Shown here: one piece after another, positions 1 through 9,230 of the stretch
Position numbering within the stretch: position 1 is the stretch's first letter
Layout of the letters: every line of letters starts with the position of its first letter
Origin: Cupriavidus yeoncheonensis
Lineage (GTDB): Bacteria > Pseudomonadota > Gammaproteobacteria > Burkholderiales > Burkholderiaceae
Length of the DNA: 64,000 nt
NCBI RefSeq assembly: GCF_905397275.1
Contig: NZ_CAJPUY010000025.1
Coordinates: forward strand, 31,206-95,205
Direction: 5' to 3'
Program-made: the position numbers and the translations under genes
The notes under the pieces: model-generated
Told to the model about the DNA's origin: nothing
The model's input: only the letters and a program-made list of their open reading frames with translations
Database searches by the model: none

Positions 1-24
1 GACAGTCCCGTCGCGATCACCGCC

Positions 25-765
25 ATGCTAACGCTCTACACCTTTGGCCCGGCCTTCGGCCTGCCCGACGCCAGCCCCTTCGTCACCAAGGCCGAAATGC
101 TGCTCAAGCTGGCCGGGCTGCCTTACCAGACCCGGCGCGGCAGCCTGCGGCGCGCGCCCAAGGGCAAGCTGCCCTACCTGGACGACATGGGCCGCGTCGT
201 GGCCGATTCCACGCTGATCCGCTGGCATATCGAGAAGACCTACCACATCGACTTCGATGCCGGCCTGACGCCCGCCGAATGCGGCATCGCCTGGGCGGCG
301 GAAAAGCTGATGGAAGACAATCTGTACTGGGCCGTGGCGCGCGTACGCTGGCTCGACGAAGCCAACTTCGAGCGGGGCCCGGCGCAGTTCTTCCGCGGCG
401 TGCCGGCACCGGTACGCGGGCTGGCGGAGCGGCTGGTGCGTCACAAGATTCGCCGTACCCTGTGGAACCAGGGGCTCGGGCGGCATAGCGAAGACGAACT
501 GGTTGCCTTGGCCGCCAAGGGCGTGACGTCGATCGCCGACATCCTTGGCGACCGTCCGTACCTGATGGGCGAGCGCCCGTGCGGCGCCGATGCCACGCTG
601 TTCGCATTCGCCGGCAGCCTGCTGTGCCCGCTGTTCGACACACCGATCCGCACCGCCGCGGAGGGGCATGCCAACCTGGTGGCCTACGTGGCACGCATGC
701 GCGAGGAGTTCTATCCGGATTTCGATCCGCAGGCGGCGCAGCCGGGCGAGCTGTCGCGCCGCTGA
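25..765 (+). CDS. Glutathione S-transferase family protein (FAXC/metaxin-like type)
   Basis: 246 aa cytoplasmic protein. The N-terminal third is a thioredoxin-like GST domain with the fold-conserved PYL segment (GKLPYLDD, about residues 48-55) followed by ADSTLI, which would contact the gamma-glutamyl part of glutathione. The C-terminal helical domain carries LGDRPYLMG and GADATLFAF (about 173-192), typical of the failed-axon-connection/metaxin-like GST branch rather than classical detoxifying GSTs. The substrate cannot be told from sequence. It lies 76 bp upstream of aroC on the same strand, with no obvious functional link. The ATG at 25 is the only start that preserves the first beta strand. 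Confidence 0.85.
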   Translation: MLTLYTFGPAFGLPDASPFVTKAEMLLKLAGLPYQTRRGSLRRAPKGKLPYLDDMGRVVADSTLIRWHIEKTYHIDFDAGLTPAECGIAWAAEKLMEDNLYWAVARVRWLDEANFERGPAQFFRGVPAPVRGLAERLVRHKIRRTLWNQGLGRHSEDELVALAAKGVTSIADILGDRPYLMGERPCGADATLFAFAGSLLCPLFDTPIRTAAEGHANLVAYVARMREEFYPDFDPQAAQPGELSRR

Positions 766-841
766 GCGGCGGGCCTGGCGCAGAAGGGCGGGCATTGGCC
801 TTACAATGTAGGCCGTCCCCAATTTCTGTGCGGTTTCCATC

Positions 842-1954
842 ATGTCCGGCAATACCCTTGGCCTGCTCTTCACTGTCACCACGTTCGGCGAATCGCACGG
901 GCCCGCCATCGGCGCGGTGGTGGATGGCTGCCCGCCGGGCATGGCGCTGACCGAAGCCGATATCCAGACCGATCTTGACCGCCGCAAGCCGGGCACGTCG
1001 CGGCACGTCACGCAGCGCAAGGAACCGGACCAGGTCGAGATCCTCTCGGGCGTGTTCGAAGGCAAGACCACCGGCACGCCGATCTGCCTGCTGATCCGCA
1101 ATACCGACCAGCGCAGCAAGGACTACGGCAATATCGTCGAGACCTTCCGTCCCGGGCACGCTGACTACACCTACTGGCAGAAGTACGGCATCCGCGACTA
1201 TCGCGGCGGCGGCCGCTCGTCGGCGCGCCTGACCGCGCCGGTGGTCGCGGCGGGCGCCGTGGCCAAGAAATGGCTGCGCGAACATTTCGGCACCGAGATC
1301 CGGGGCTATATGTCGCAACTGGGCGAGATCGAGGTGCCGTTCAGCGACTGGTCGCATGTACCGGAGAACCCGTTCTTCGCCGCCAATGCGGACATCGTGC
1401 CGGAACTGGAAACGTATATGGATGCGCTGCGCCGCGACGGCGATTCGGTCGGCGCGCGCATCGAGGTGGTCGCCAGCAATGTGCCGGTGGGCCTGGGCGA
1501 GCCGCTGTTCGACCGGCTCGACGCCGATATCGCGCATGCCATGATGGGCCTCAACGCGGTCAAGGGCGTGGAGATCGGCGCCGGCTTCGGCAGCGTGGCC
1601 CAGCGCGGCAGCGAGCATGGCGACGAACTCACCGCGCAGGGCTTCCGCAGCAATAACGCGGGCGGCATCCTGGGCGGCATTTCCACGGGCCAGGACATCA
1701 CCGTGTCGCTGGCGATCAAGCCGACTTCCAGCATCCGCACGCCGCGCGAGTCCATCGACAAGTCCGGCAACGCGGCGACCGTCGAGACCTTCGGCCGCCA
1801 CGACCCGTGCGTGGGCATCCGCGCGACGCCGATCGCCGAGGCGCTGCTGGCGCTGGTGCTGGTCGACCACGCGCTGCGCCACCGTGCCCAGTGCGGCGAC
1901 GTCAAGGTGGACACGCCGCGCATTGCCGCGCAGGCACCCGGCCAGCCGGGCTGA
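842..1954 (+). CDS. aroC: Chorismate synthase
   Basis: 370 aa, normal family length. It converts 5-enolpyruvylshikimate-3-phosphate to chorismate, the last step of the shikimate pathway, using reduced FMN. The N-terminus MSGNTLGLLFTVTTFGESHG is the classic chorismate synthase start. GHADYTYWQKYGIRDYRGGG (about residues 106-125) and RSSARLTAPVVAAGAVA follow as expected. The late RHDPCVGIRATPIAEA signature is present near residue 320. The ATG at 842 gives the canonical N-terminus. The next gene begins two bases after the aroC stop codon, so the two are probably cotranscribed. Confidence 0.97.
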   Translation: MSGNTLGLLFTVTTFGESHGPAIGAVVDGCPPGMALTEADIQTDLDRRKPGTSRHVTQRKEPDQVEILSGVFEGKTTGTPICLLIRNTDQRSKDYGNIVETFRPGHADYTYWQKYGIRDYRGGGRSSARLTAPVVAAGAVAKKWLREHFGTEIRGYMSQLGEIEVPFSDWSHVPENPFFAANADIVPELETYMDALRRDGDSVGARIEVVASNVPVGLGEPLFDRLDADIAHAMMGLNAVKGVEIGAGFGSVAQRGSEHGDELTAQGFRSNNAGGILGGISTGQDITVSLAIKPTSSIRTPRESIDKSGNAATVETFGRHDPCVGIRATPIAEALLALVLVDHALRHRAQCGDVKVDTPRIAAQAPGQPG

Positions 1955-1955
1955 G

Positions 1956-3230
1956 TTGGGCGCGGCGCCCGAGACCGTCACCGCCGTTCCGGCGCGGCCT
2001 GACTACGGCCGCTTCGGTCTCTTCTACCTCGGGTACTACGGCTACGTCGGCGTGATCTCGCCGTTCGTGAGCCTGTTTTTCGCGGCGCGCGGCTTTACTG
2101 CCGTGCAGATCGGCGTGCTGATGGCGTCGTTCCAGTTCAGCCGCATCCTCGGTCCCTATCTGTGGGGCTGGCTCTCGGACACGATGCACACGCGCGTGCG
2201 CATCCTGCGGCTGACGGCGGTCGGTGCCCTGGTGGCATTCCTGGCGCTGCCGGCCGTGGAGAGCTACGGCGGCATGATGGCGATGATGGTCGCCATCAGC
2301 CTCATCACCAGCGCGATGTCGCCGCTCGGCGATGCGCTGACCATTTCCACGCTGCGCCGCTACGGCGCCTTCGACCACCGCTACGGGCGCATCCGCATGT
2401 TCGGTTCGGTCGGCTTCATTGCCGCCGTGCTGGCGGGTGGGGCGCTGTTTCAGCAACTGGGCATGCAGGCCTTTCCATGGGCGGCCAGCACCATGCTGGC
2501 GATCCTGATGGCGATGGTGTTCGGCATGCACGATGCCCCCGACGAAGGGCCGCGCGTGCGCCCGCCGCCTGCGTTGCCCTTGTTGCGCCGGCCGGACGTG
2601 GCCTGGTTCTTTGCTTCCGCTTTCCTGATGATGTTCGCGCACGCGGCGCTGTACGTGTTCTATTCGCTCTACCTGGAGCGGCTGGGCTACAGCAAGTTCG
2701 CGATCGGCGTGATGTGGACCATCGGCGTGGTGGCGGAGATCGTGTTCTTTTACTTCCAGGGCCGGCTGTTCGCGCGCGTGCCGCTGGGGACGATCCTGGC
2801 CGGTACGTTCGTGCTGGCCGCGGTGCGTTTCGGCCTGACCGGCTACTTCCCTGAAGTCCTGTGGTTGATGGCCGCCGTGCAGGTGCTGCACGCAGCGACC
2901 TTTGCCGCCCACCACAGCGCCAGCCTCAAGCGCCTGCAGCACTGGTTCGCGGGGCCGCTACAGGGGCGGGGGCAGGCGCTGTACACGGGGATTTCCTACG
3001 GTGTGGGCGGCACGCTCGGCGGGCTGGTGATGGGCTGGACCTGGAAGGCGCTGGCACCCGCGCACACCTTCGGCCTGGCGGCGGCCGCCGCCGCCGCGGG
3101 CGCGGTCTGCGCCCTGATGAGCTTCCGCGGCCCGGCCGTGCCGGGCGCTGCTCAGGCCAGTTCGGCGGCCACGCGTTCGGCGATGGCCAGCGAGGAGGTC
3201 AGCCCCGGCGACTCGATGCCGAACAGGTGA
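1956..3230 (+). CDS. MFS transporter, HcaT-like (MFS_1-like) family
   Basis: About 424 aa integral inner-membrane protein with roughly 12 hydrophobic helices. The opening GRFGLFYLGYYGYVGVISPF and the following SLFFAARGFTAVQIGVLMAS resemble the HcaT/nucleoside-symporter-like branch of the major facilitator superfamily; the substrate is unknown. The open frame extends back into aroC in another frame, so the start is inferred. TTG at 1956, just after the aroC stop, gives a short cytoplasmic tail before helix 1. No ATG lies suitably close, and a start inside aroC is possible. The 3-prime end overlaps the convergent oxidoreductase gene by 79 bp. Confidence 0.8.
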   Translation: MGAAPETVTAVPARPDYGRFGLFYLGYYGYVGVISPFVSLFFAARGFTAVQIGVLMASFQFSRILGPYLWGWLSDTMHTRVRILRLTAVGALVAFLALPAVESYGGMMAMMVAISLITSAMSPLGDALTISTLRRYGAFDHRYGRIRMFGSVGFIAAVLAGGALFQQLGMQAFPWAASTMLAILMAMVFGMHDAPDEGPRVRPPPALPLLRRPDVAWFFASAFLMMFAHAALYVFYSLYLERLGYSKFAIGVMWTIGVVAEIVFFYFQGRLFARVPLGTILAGTFVLAAVRFGLTGYFPEVLWLMAAVQVLHAATFAAHHSASLKRLQHWFAGPLQGRGQALYTGISYGVGGTLGGLVMGWTWKALAPAHTFGLAAAAAAAGAVCALMSFRGPAVPGAAQASSAATRSAMASEEVSPGDSMPNR

Positions 3231-4258
3231 ACCAGTCCCGGCACGCCGTGCGTGGCGGGGCCGTCGATGCGGAAATCCGCGGCAACCTCATGCGGGCCGC
3301 TGATCTTGGGGCGGATGCCGGCATAGCCCGGCTGCAGCGCAGCGTCGGCCAGTCCTGGCCAGTAGCGGCGGACTTCCTCGTAGAAGCTGTCCGCATCGGC
3401 GGGGTCAACACTGTATTCAATGTCGTCGATCCAGCGCACGTTGGGGCCGAAGCGCGCCTGGCCGCCCATGTCCAGCGTCAGGTGCACGCCCAGCCCGGCC
3501 GCTTCGGGCACCGGATAGATCAGCCGCGAGAAAGGCGCGCGGCCCGCCAGCGTGAAATAGCAGCCCTTGGCGTAGTACTGCGGCGGGATATGGGCCTGCG
3601 GCATGCCATCGATGCGACGCGCCAGTTCCGGTGCGGTCAGGCCGGCCGCGTTGACGACCGTCCGGGCCAGCAGCGAGGTGCTGCCGCCGCCCTCGTTCCC
3701 GACTTCCAGTTCGATGCCCGTGGGCGTGATCGCACCGCGCAGGACCGGTGACTGCACCGCCAGCATCGCGCCGGCGTTTTCGGCATCGCCAAGCAGCGCC
3801 GTCATCAGGCCGTGGCTGTCAATGATGCCGGTGGACGGCGAGAGCAGGGCGGCGTGGCATTGCAATTGCGGCTCCAGCGCCTGGGCTTCGGCGCGCGTCA
3901 GGAAGCGCAGATCATGCACGCCATTGGCTGCCGCCTTGGCGCGGATGCCTTCCAGCGTGGCGACCTGCGCCTCGCTGGTGGCCACGATCAGCTTGCCACA
4001 GCGCTGGTGCGCGACATGGTGAGAGGCGCAGTATTCGTACAGCATTGCCTTGCCGCGCACGCACAGCCCGGCCTTGAGCGAGCCGGCCGGGTAATAGATC
4101 CCGGCATGGATGACTTCGCTGTTGCGCGCGCTTGTGATGGTGCCAAAGGCGTTCTCGGCCTCCAGGATGATGACTTCCCGTCCGTTCATCGCCAGTGCCC
4201 TGGCCACCGCCAGTCCGACGACACCCGCGCCGATCACCACGCAATCCACGTTGTCCAT
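3152..4258 (-). CDS. FAD-dependent oxidoreductase, LhgO/L-2-hydroxyglutarate dehydrogenase-like
   Basis: 368 aa. The N-terminal FAD-binding motif VVIGAGVVGLAVARALA (residues 7-23) followed by an acidic strand end (EVIILEAE) is the DAO/glycine-oxidase fold. RNSEVIHAGIYYPAGSLKA (about 45-63) is the signature of L-2-hydroxyglutarate dehydrogenase/oxidase homologues, and IRPKISGP near the C-terminus also fits. It would oxidise a 2-hydroxy acid and pass electrons to the membrane quinone pool or oxygen. A GntR/FCD regulator lies 52 bp upstream on the same strand, a common arrangement for 2-hydroxy-acid oxidation genes. The exact substrate is inference. Confidence 0.85.
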   Translation of the reverse strand: MDNVDCVVIGAGVVGLAVARALAMNGREVIILEAENAFGTITSARNSEVIHAGIYYPAGSLKAGLCVRGKAMLYEYCASHHVAHQRCGKLIVATSEAQVATLEGIRAKAAANGVHDLRFLTRAEAQALEPQLQCHAALLSPSTGIIDSHGLMTALLGDAENAGAMLAVQSPVLRGAITPTGIELEVGNEGGGSTSLLARTVVNAAGLTAPELARRIDGMPQAHIPPQYYAKGCYFTLAGRAPFSRLIYPVPEAAGLGVHLTLDMGGQARFGPNVRWIDDIEYSVDPADADSFYEEVRRYWPGLADAALQPGYAGIRPKISGPHEVAADFRIDGPATHGVPGLVHLFGIESPGLTSSLAIAERVAAELA

Positions 4259-4310
4259 GCTCTTTCCTCTGTTCTGGTTGATGCTGTATCCGGTTGCCGG
4301 CTGGCCTCTT

Positions 4311-5021
4311 TCAGGCCAGAGGCAGGCCCAGCCGCTGCGCGGCGGCGTTCAGGTGACGAAGCGCGGCTTCCCGCGCCGCGGCCGGGCTGCCGCTGGCGAT
4401 GGCTTCGACCAGTGCAATATGTTCTGTATCCGCGGTGTGCGCGGCGCCGCTTTCGGCCCGCAGCCGGGCCGTGTTTTCCCAGGCGCGCTGGCGCGCAGCC
4501 AGCATCTGCTGGCTGACGAAATCGGTCAGCCCGGTGAAGCAGGGGTTGTGTGCGGCCTGGGCGATGGCGTGGTGGAACGCGATATCGGCGGCCGCTGCGG
4601 CAGCGAAATTGCCGGCGTGATCCCGCATGGCGGCAAGCGCCTCGCGGATCTGCAGCAGGTCGGCTTCAGTACGGCGCGCCGCCGCCATTTCGGCGCAGGC
4701 GGTTTCCACCACCATGCGCAGTTCGAACAGCTGGGGCAGGCTGGGGCCGCCGTCCGGCGCACTCGCGACACGCCACGCCTGGCCGCCCGGCGTGTCGGAC
4801 ACGTAGGCGCCGGCGCCCTTGCGCGTCACCAGAATGCCGTCCGCCTTGAGCAGGGCGATGGCCTCGCGCACGATCGGGCGGCTGACGCCGAACGTGCCCG
4901 CGAGCGCCGACTCGGCTGGCAGCCGCGCGCCGGCGGAGAACCGGCCTGCGGCAATCTCTTCGCGCAGTGACTGGGCAATACGGTTGGCCAGCGAGGCCGG
5001 GCGAGGAAGGACGTCCGCCAT
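4311..5021 (-). CDS. GntR-family transcriptional regulator, FadR/FCD subfamily
   Basis: 236 aa. The N-terminal winged helix-turn-helix runs from about residue 10 to 75 and shows GARLPAESALAGTFGVSRPI, then VREAIALLKADGILVTRKGAG, typical of GntR DNA-binding domains. The rest is an all-helical FCD ligand domain containing the metal-binding-type pattern D..FH..I..A..N (about 140-155). These proteins usually repress adjacent catabolic genes until a small organic acid binds. It precedes the LhgO-like gene on the same strand and probably controls it. A near-palindrome CTGTCAGACAG lies 25 bp upstream of the start. Confidence 0.88.
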   Translation of the reverse strand: MADVLPRPASLANRIAQSLREEIAAGRFSAGARLPAESALAGTFGVSRPIVREAIALLKADGILVTRKGAGAYVSDTPGGQAWRVASAPDGGPSLPQLFELRMVVETACAEMAAARRTEADLLQIREALAAMRDHAGNFAAAAAADIAFHHAIAQAAHNPCFTGLTDFVSQQMLAARQRAWENTARLRAESGAAHTADTEHIALVEAIASGSPAAAREAALRHLNAAAQRLGLPLA

Positions 5022-5045
5022 GGGATTCAGGTGTCAGATGTCAGG

Positions 5046-5056
5046 CTGTCAGACAG
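5046..5056. promoter_or_regulatory. Candidate operator for the adjacent GntR/FCD regulator
   Basis: The sequence CTGTCAGACAG is palindromic apart from its central base, and two further TGTCAG half-sites lie just to its left (5031-5045). GTC-N-GAC-type palindromes are bound by many FCD-type GntR proteins. It sits 25 bp upstream of the regulator start codon, so autoregulation is a reasonable inference. Confidence 0.45.
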
Positions 5057-5229
5057 ATTTTGACGAATTCTGCCGCGCGACCGTGCAACCGTCAAGGGGA
5101 GGCTTGTTTTAAAAAAGCCGCTCAATGTTTTCCGATATCCGTCGATATGAATCGGGTGGCGCATGCGGCTCAGAAAGCGAGCCGCCACACTATTGATCAG
5201 TCCTTGCCCGCATCGCAGCCGGAACCATC

Positions 5230-6102
5230 ATGATCCATCTCTCTCCCAACGATCTCCCCGTGGGGGCGCCGTTGCCCTGGTCGCTGCTGGACGGCGAAGG
5301 CAATCTGGTGCTGGGCAGCGGCAACGTCATCCCCGATTCGCGGGACCTGGCGCTGGTGTTCCGCCATGGCTTGTTGTGCCGTCAGGAGGCCGATTCGGGC
5401 GAGCATCCGCCAGCCGATTTGCCGCCGCCGGGGCCGCTCGGCCTGCAGGTCGGGACGATGCTGCACGTCAAGCAGCCGGGGGACAGCAGTCGTGCGGCGG
5501 CCAGCCGCCTGATCGGCTTCGTCGAGCAGGGCTTGTTCGTTACGTGGCCGCAACTGGGCGGCCGGGACCTGATGCTGCAGGCCGGCGACACGCTGCTGCT
5601 GCGCGGCTTTTCGGGGCGCGTCATCCATAGCTTCACGTCGACCATCACGGCGGTGTGCCGCAGTCCGTTCCGCTACCTGGTGCTGTCGGCACCGGCGCAG
5701 CTTGACCAGATGCCGGTGCGCAAGGCCGCGCGCGTGCCAACCCGGCTGGCTGCCTACATGACGCAGTCGCAGGATGGCGACCACGATGCGTTCTCAGGGG
5801 ATCTAGCGAACGGTGCCGCGCGCCTGGTGATCGTGTCGGATCTCAGCACGGGCGGGGCGCTGGTACAGGCATCCGGGCCGGCGCCGGCCGTCGGCAGCCG
5901 GGTCCAGCTGCGCTTTCGTTTGCGCACCGCGTCGATCGACAGCGAAATCCTTGCCGATGCCCTGGTCGTGGCGGAGAGCCACGGGGACGCCGATTATCCC
6001 GCGTTTGGCATTGCCTTCGATGTGCTCGGCGAGCGCGAGATGACGCTGCTGCAGTGCTACATCTACGAGCAGTTGCTGCTTGGCAGCGGCCTGTCGGTCT
6101 AG
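5230..6102 (+). CDS. PilZ-domain c-di-GMP-binding protein (YcgR-like)
   Basis: 290 aa soluble protein. The C-terminal half contains both PilZ signature elements: the RKAAR pentad (RxxxR, about residue 160) and DLSTGG ([DN]xSxxG, about 200), which clamp cyclic di-GMP. The N-terminal half is a beta-rich domain like the YcgR-N module, with a hydrophobic IGFVEQGLFVTWP strand. YcgR-type proteins slow the flagellar motor or tune secretion when c-di-GMP is high. No motility gene is adjacent, so the target is unknown. The ATG at 5230 immediately precedes the conserved domain start. Confidence 0.85.
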   Translation: MIHLSPNDLPVGAPLPWSLLDGEGNLVLGSGNVIPDSRDLALVFRHGLLCRQEADSGEHPPADLPPPGPLGLQVGTMLHVKQPGDSSRAAASRLIGFVEQGLFVTWPQLGGRDLMLQAGDTLLLRGFSGRVIHSFTSTITAVCRSPFRYLVLSAPAQLDQMPVRKAARVPTRLAAYMTQSQDGDHDAFSGDLANGAARLVIVSDLSTGGALVQASGPAPAVGSRVQLRFRLRTASIDSEILADALVVAESHGDADYPAFGIAFDVLGEREMTLLQCYIYEQLLLGSGLSV

Positions 6103-6133
6103 CGCGGCGCTGCTCCACCAGGACAAGCCAGAC

Positions 6134-6161
6134 AAAAGAGGCACCCGAAGGTGCCTCTTTT
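6134..6161. terminator. Bidirectional intrinsic terminator
   Basis: AAAAGAGGCACC / CGAA / GGTGCCTCTTTT forms a 12-bp perfect stem with a tetraloop and T/A tracts on both strands. It lies between the convergent PilZ and ETF-QO genes and can stop transcription from both sides. Confidence 0.85.
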
Positions 6162-6194
6162 GCATGGTGGCCCGGCGCATGGCCGGGCGGGTCC

Positions 6195-7883
6195 TTACAT
6201 GTTCACGTAGTTCGGACCGCCGCCGCCTTCCGGCGTGACCCACACGATGTTCTGCGTCGGGTCCTTGATGTCGCAGGTCTTGCAGTGCACGCAGTTCTGC
6301 GCATTGATCTGCAGGCGCTCCTTGCCCGAAGTCTCGTCCTGCACGAACTCGTACACGCCGGCCGGGCAGTAGCGGCTTTCGGGGCCGGCGAACTTTTCCC
6401 AGTTGACGTTGACCGGCACGCTGGCGTCCTTCAGCGTCAGGTGGGCCGGCTGGTTCTCTTCGTGGTTGGTGTTGCTGATGAACACCGAGCTCAGGCGGTC
6501 GAAGGTCAGCTTGCCGTCCGGCTTCGGGTAGACGATCTTCTCGCACTCGGCCGCCGGCTTCAGGTAGACGTGGTCGGGCTTGGTGCGGTGGATGGTCCAG
6601 GGCGGGTTGCGGATGCCCAGCTTCGGCAGCAGCCACTGCTCGATGCCGGTCATCAGCGTGGCGGTGGTGCGGCCCTTCTTGAACCACTGCTTGAAGTTCT
6701 TGGCCTGCAGCAGTTCTTTGTACAGCCAGCTCTGCTCGAAGGCTGCCGGATAGGCGCTCAGTTCGTCGCCCTGGCGGCCCGCCTGCAAGGCGTCGTAGGC
6801 GGCTTCGGCGGCCATCATGCCGGTCTTGATCGCGGCATGGCTGCCCTTGATGCGCGAGGCGTTCAGGTAGCCGGCGTCGCAGCCGACCAGCGCGCCGCCC
6901 GGGAACACGGTCTTGGGCAGCGACAGCAGGCCGCCGGCGGTGATGGCGCGCGCGCCGTAGCTGATGCGCTTGCCGCCTTCGAAGTACTGGCGGATCTCCG
7001 GATGCGTCTTGAAGCGCTGGAATTCTTCGAACGGGGACAGCCACGGGTTGGTGTAGTCGAGGCCAACGACGAAGCCGACCGCGACCTTGTTATCTTCCAT
7101 GTGGTACAGGAAGGAGCCGCCGTAGGTCGCCGGATCCAGCGGCCAGCCGGCCGTATGGACCACCAGGCCAGGCTGGTGCTTGGCGGGGTCGATCTCCCAC
7201 AGTTCCTTGATGCCGATGCCGTAGCTCTGCGGATCCTTGCCGGCGTCGAGCTTGAACTTCGCGATCAGCTGCTTGCCCAGATGGCCGCGCGCGCCTTCGG
7301 CGAAGATGGTGTACTTGGCATGCAGTTCCATGCCGAGCTGGAAATTATCGGTGGGCTCGCCATCCTTGCCGATGCCCATGTTGCCGGTCGCCACACCCTT
7401 GACCGAGCCGTCTTCGTTGTAGAGCACTTCGGCGGCCGGGAAGCCGGGAAAGATTTCCACGCCCAGCGCTTCGGCCTGCTGGCCCAGCCAGCGCGTGACG
7501 TTGGACAGGCTGACGATGTAGTTGCCGTGGTTGTGGAAGCATTCCGGCAACAGCGCGTTCGGGGTGCCCTTGGAACCGGACTCGTTGAGGAACAGGAACT
7601 TGTCCTCGGTGACAGGCTGGTTCAGCGGCGCGCCCAGTTCCTTCCAGTTCGGGAACAGTTCATTGAGCGCGCGCGGGTCCATGATGGCGCCCGACAGGAT
7701 GTGCGCGCCGGGCTCCGAGCCCTTTTCGAGCACGCACACGTTGACGTCGTTGCCTTTCTCCTGTGCCAGTTGCTTCAGGCGGATGGCCGTGGCCAGGCCG
7801 GCGGGGCCGCCGCCGACGACGACCACATCGTATTCCATGGCCTCACGTGGCCCGAACTGCTCCAGGAGTTGCTGCTGATCCAT
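6195..7883 (-). CDS. Electron transfer flavoprotein-ubiquinone oxidoreductase
   Basis: 562 aa, standard length. It passes electrons from ETF (reduced by acyl-CoA and other dehydrogenases) to ubiquinone at the inner membrane. The N-terminus has the FAD dinucleotide motif VVVVGGGPAGLATAIRLKQL (about residues 20-39). The C-terminus has the 4Fe-4S ferredoxin-like segment with NCVHCKTCDIKDP plus an earlier CPAGVYEF cysteine, giving the four cluster ligands. It is divergent from an SDR gene, and a palindrome in the shared upstream region may coordinate both with fatty-acid oxidation. Confidence 0.96.
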   Translation of the reverse strand: MDQQQLLEQFGPREAMEYDVVVVGGGPAGLATAIRLKQLAQEKGNDVNVCVLEKGSEPGAHILSGAIMDPRALNELFPNWKELGAPLNQPVTEDKFLFLNESGSKGTPNALLPECFHNHGNYIVSLSNVTRWLGQQAEALGVEIFPGFPAAEVLYNEDGSVKGVATGNMGIGKDGEPTDNFQLGMELHAKYTIFAEGARGHLGKQLIAKFKLDAGKDPQSYGIGIKELWEIDPAKHQPGLVVHTAGWPLDPATYGGSFLYHMEDNKVAVGFVVGLDYTNPWLSPFEEFQRFKTHPEIRQYFEGGKRISYGARAITAGGLLSLPKTVFPGGALVGCDAGYLNASRIKGSHAAIKTGMMAAEAAYDALQAGRQGDELSAYPAAFEQSWLYKELLQAKNFKQWFKKGRTTATLMTGIEQWLLPKLGIRNPPWTIHRTKPDHVYLKPAAECEKIVYPKPDGKLTFDRLSSVFISNTNHEENQPAHLTLKDASVPVNVNWEKFAGPESRYCPAGVYEFVQDETSGKERLQINAQNCVHCKTCDIKDPTQNIVWVTPEGGGGPNYVNM

Positions 7884-8081
7884 TGTCTCTAACCCTCTGT
7901 TTCTTGGCGCCTTGCCTGCAATTGTGGGAAATGCCTTGTTTGTTCGTATGGAACCGGCTTGCTTGCAAAGGACGCCAGGACGCGCCGTTCCGCGCGTTTT
8001 CCCTCTTTCCCTTTACGGGCCAAGTTCTTAGAATCTCCGGCATTGTCCGGGACTCGTCACCCTCAGGCAAGAATTTTTTTG

Positions 8082-8093
8082 GAACGGTCGTTC
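8082..8093. promoter_or_regulatory. Candidate TetR-type operator between ETF-QO and SDR genes
   Basis: GAACGGTCGTTC is an inverted repeat of GAACG separated by GT, embedded between T-runs, in the 285-bp divergent region. GAACG-NN-CGTTC-like palindromes are typical of TetR-family regulators of acyl-CoA metabolism in proteobacteria. The binding protein is not in the window. Confidence 0.4.
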
Positions 8094-8168
8094 TTTTTTT
8101 GGTATTCTGCCTTCCGATCCTCATTAGGCAGGGTACACCACACGGTCACGCCAGCTCGCGGGGTAGAT

Positions 8169-8954
8169 ATGGGTTTGTCGATCAATCTGGAAGGCAAGGT
8201 CGCGCTGGTGACCGGTGCCTCGAGCGGGCTCGGCTCGCGTTTTGCAACCGTTCTTGCCGCCGCCGGCGCCAAGGTGGTGCTGGCTTCGCGCCGCACGGAG
8301 CGCCTCAAGGAGTTGCGCGCGTCGATCGAGGCGGATGGCGGCAGCGCCCATGTGGTGCGCCTGGACGTGACGGATCCGGCCAGCATCCGCTCGGCCGTGG
8401 CGCACGCGGAAACCGAGGCGGGCGCCATCGACATCCTTGTCAATAATTCCGGCGTCTCGACGACGCAGAAGCTTACGGATGTCACCGCGGAAGATTTCGA
8501 TTTCGTCTTTGACACCAACACCCGCGGCGCCTTCTTCGTCGCGCAGGAAGTGGCCAAGCGCATGATGGCGCGCGCCAAGGGTGCGGAGAAGAACGGCAAC
8601 CCGCTGCCGCAGGCGCGCATCATCAATGTCGCGTCGGTCGCAGGCCTGAAGGTGCTGTCGCAGATCGGCATCTACTGCATGAGCAAGGCGGCGGTGGTGC
8701 ATATGACCAAGGCCATGGCCCTCGAGTGGGCGCGCCATGGCATCAATGTCAACGCGATCTGCCCCGGCTATATCGATACCGACATCAACCACCATCACTG
8801 GGACACCGATGCCGGCCAGAAGCTGATCCAGATGCTGCCGCGCAAGCGCCTGGGCAAGCCCGAAGACCTGGACGGCCTGCTGTTGCTGCTGTCTTCGGAC
8901 CAGTCGCAGTTCATCAACGGCGCCGTGATCACCGCCGACGACGGCATGGTCTGA
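8169..8954 (+). CDS. SDR-family NAD(P)-dependent oxidoreductase
   Basis: 261 aa classical short-chain dehydrogenase. The cofactor motif TGASSGLG (about residues 16-23), the structural NNSG (about 93-96), and the catalytic serine, YCMSK tyrosine-lysine pair (about 161-165) and ICPGYIDTDI substrate-loop segment are all visible. The ATG at 8169 gives the normal short N-terminus MGLSINLEGKVALV; an open frame further upstream lacks homologous character. It is divergent from ETF-QO with a shared operator candidate. A 3-oxoacyl or 3-hydroxyacyl substrate is plausible but not proven. Confidence 0.88.
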   Translation: MGLSINLEGKVALVTGASSGLGSRFATVLAAAGAKVVLASRRTERLKELRASIEADGGSAHVVRLDVTDPASIRSAVAHAETEAGAIDILVNNSGVSTTQKLTDVTAEDFDFVFDTNTRGAFFVAQEVAKRMMARAKGAEKNGNPLPQARIINVASVAGLKVLSQIGIYCMSKAAVVHMTKAMALEWARHGINVNAICPGYIDTDINHHHWDTDAGQKLIQMLPRKRLGKPEDLDGLLLLLSSDQSQFINGAVITADDGMV

Positions 8955-9230
8955 GCCCGGTCCGCATCCGGCAAGGACGTCAGGAGACGCGCCGCCATTG
9001 CGCTGCCCCGGCCAAAAGCCGGAGGGCAGCGCATCTTATTCGTTTATCCAGGGCTTATCCGGTCCCCTTGGGCGATATTCGAGCGCGGCTTCCACACAGG
9101 TGGCAATAAAACCCGATACAGGGCGAGCCAGTCTTGGCATAATCCGCCATGTTTTCAGATTAAGTCTTTACATACAAAAAAGCTGTGGTGGCCGTCCGGC
9201 CCGAGCAGCCCGGACCGGAGGCCGGGGAGG

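Noticed and set aside
104..1981. 625-codon minus-strand open frame across the GST-like gene and aroC
   Set aside because: It lies fully antisense to clear genes, has a low-complexity Arg/Ala/His composition typical of high-GC shadow frames, and no domain.
6054..7892. 612-codon plus-strand open frame opposite ETF-QO
   Set aside because: ETF-QO on the minus strand has its FAD motif and iron-sulphur cysteines; the opposite frame is a shadow.
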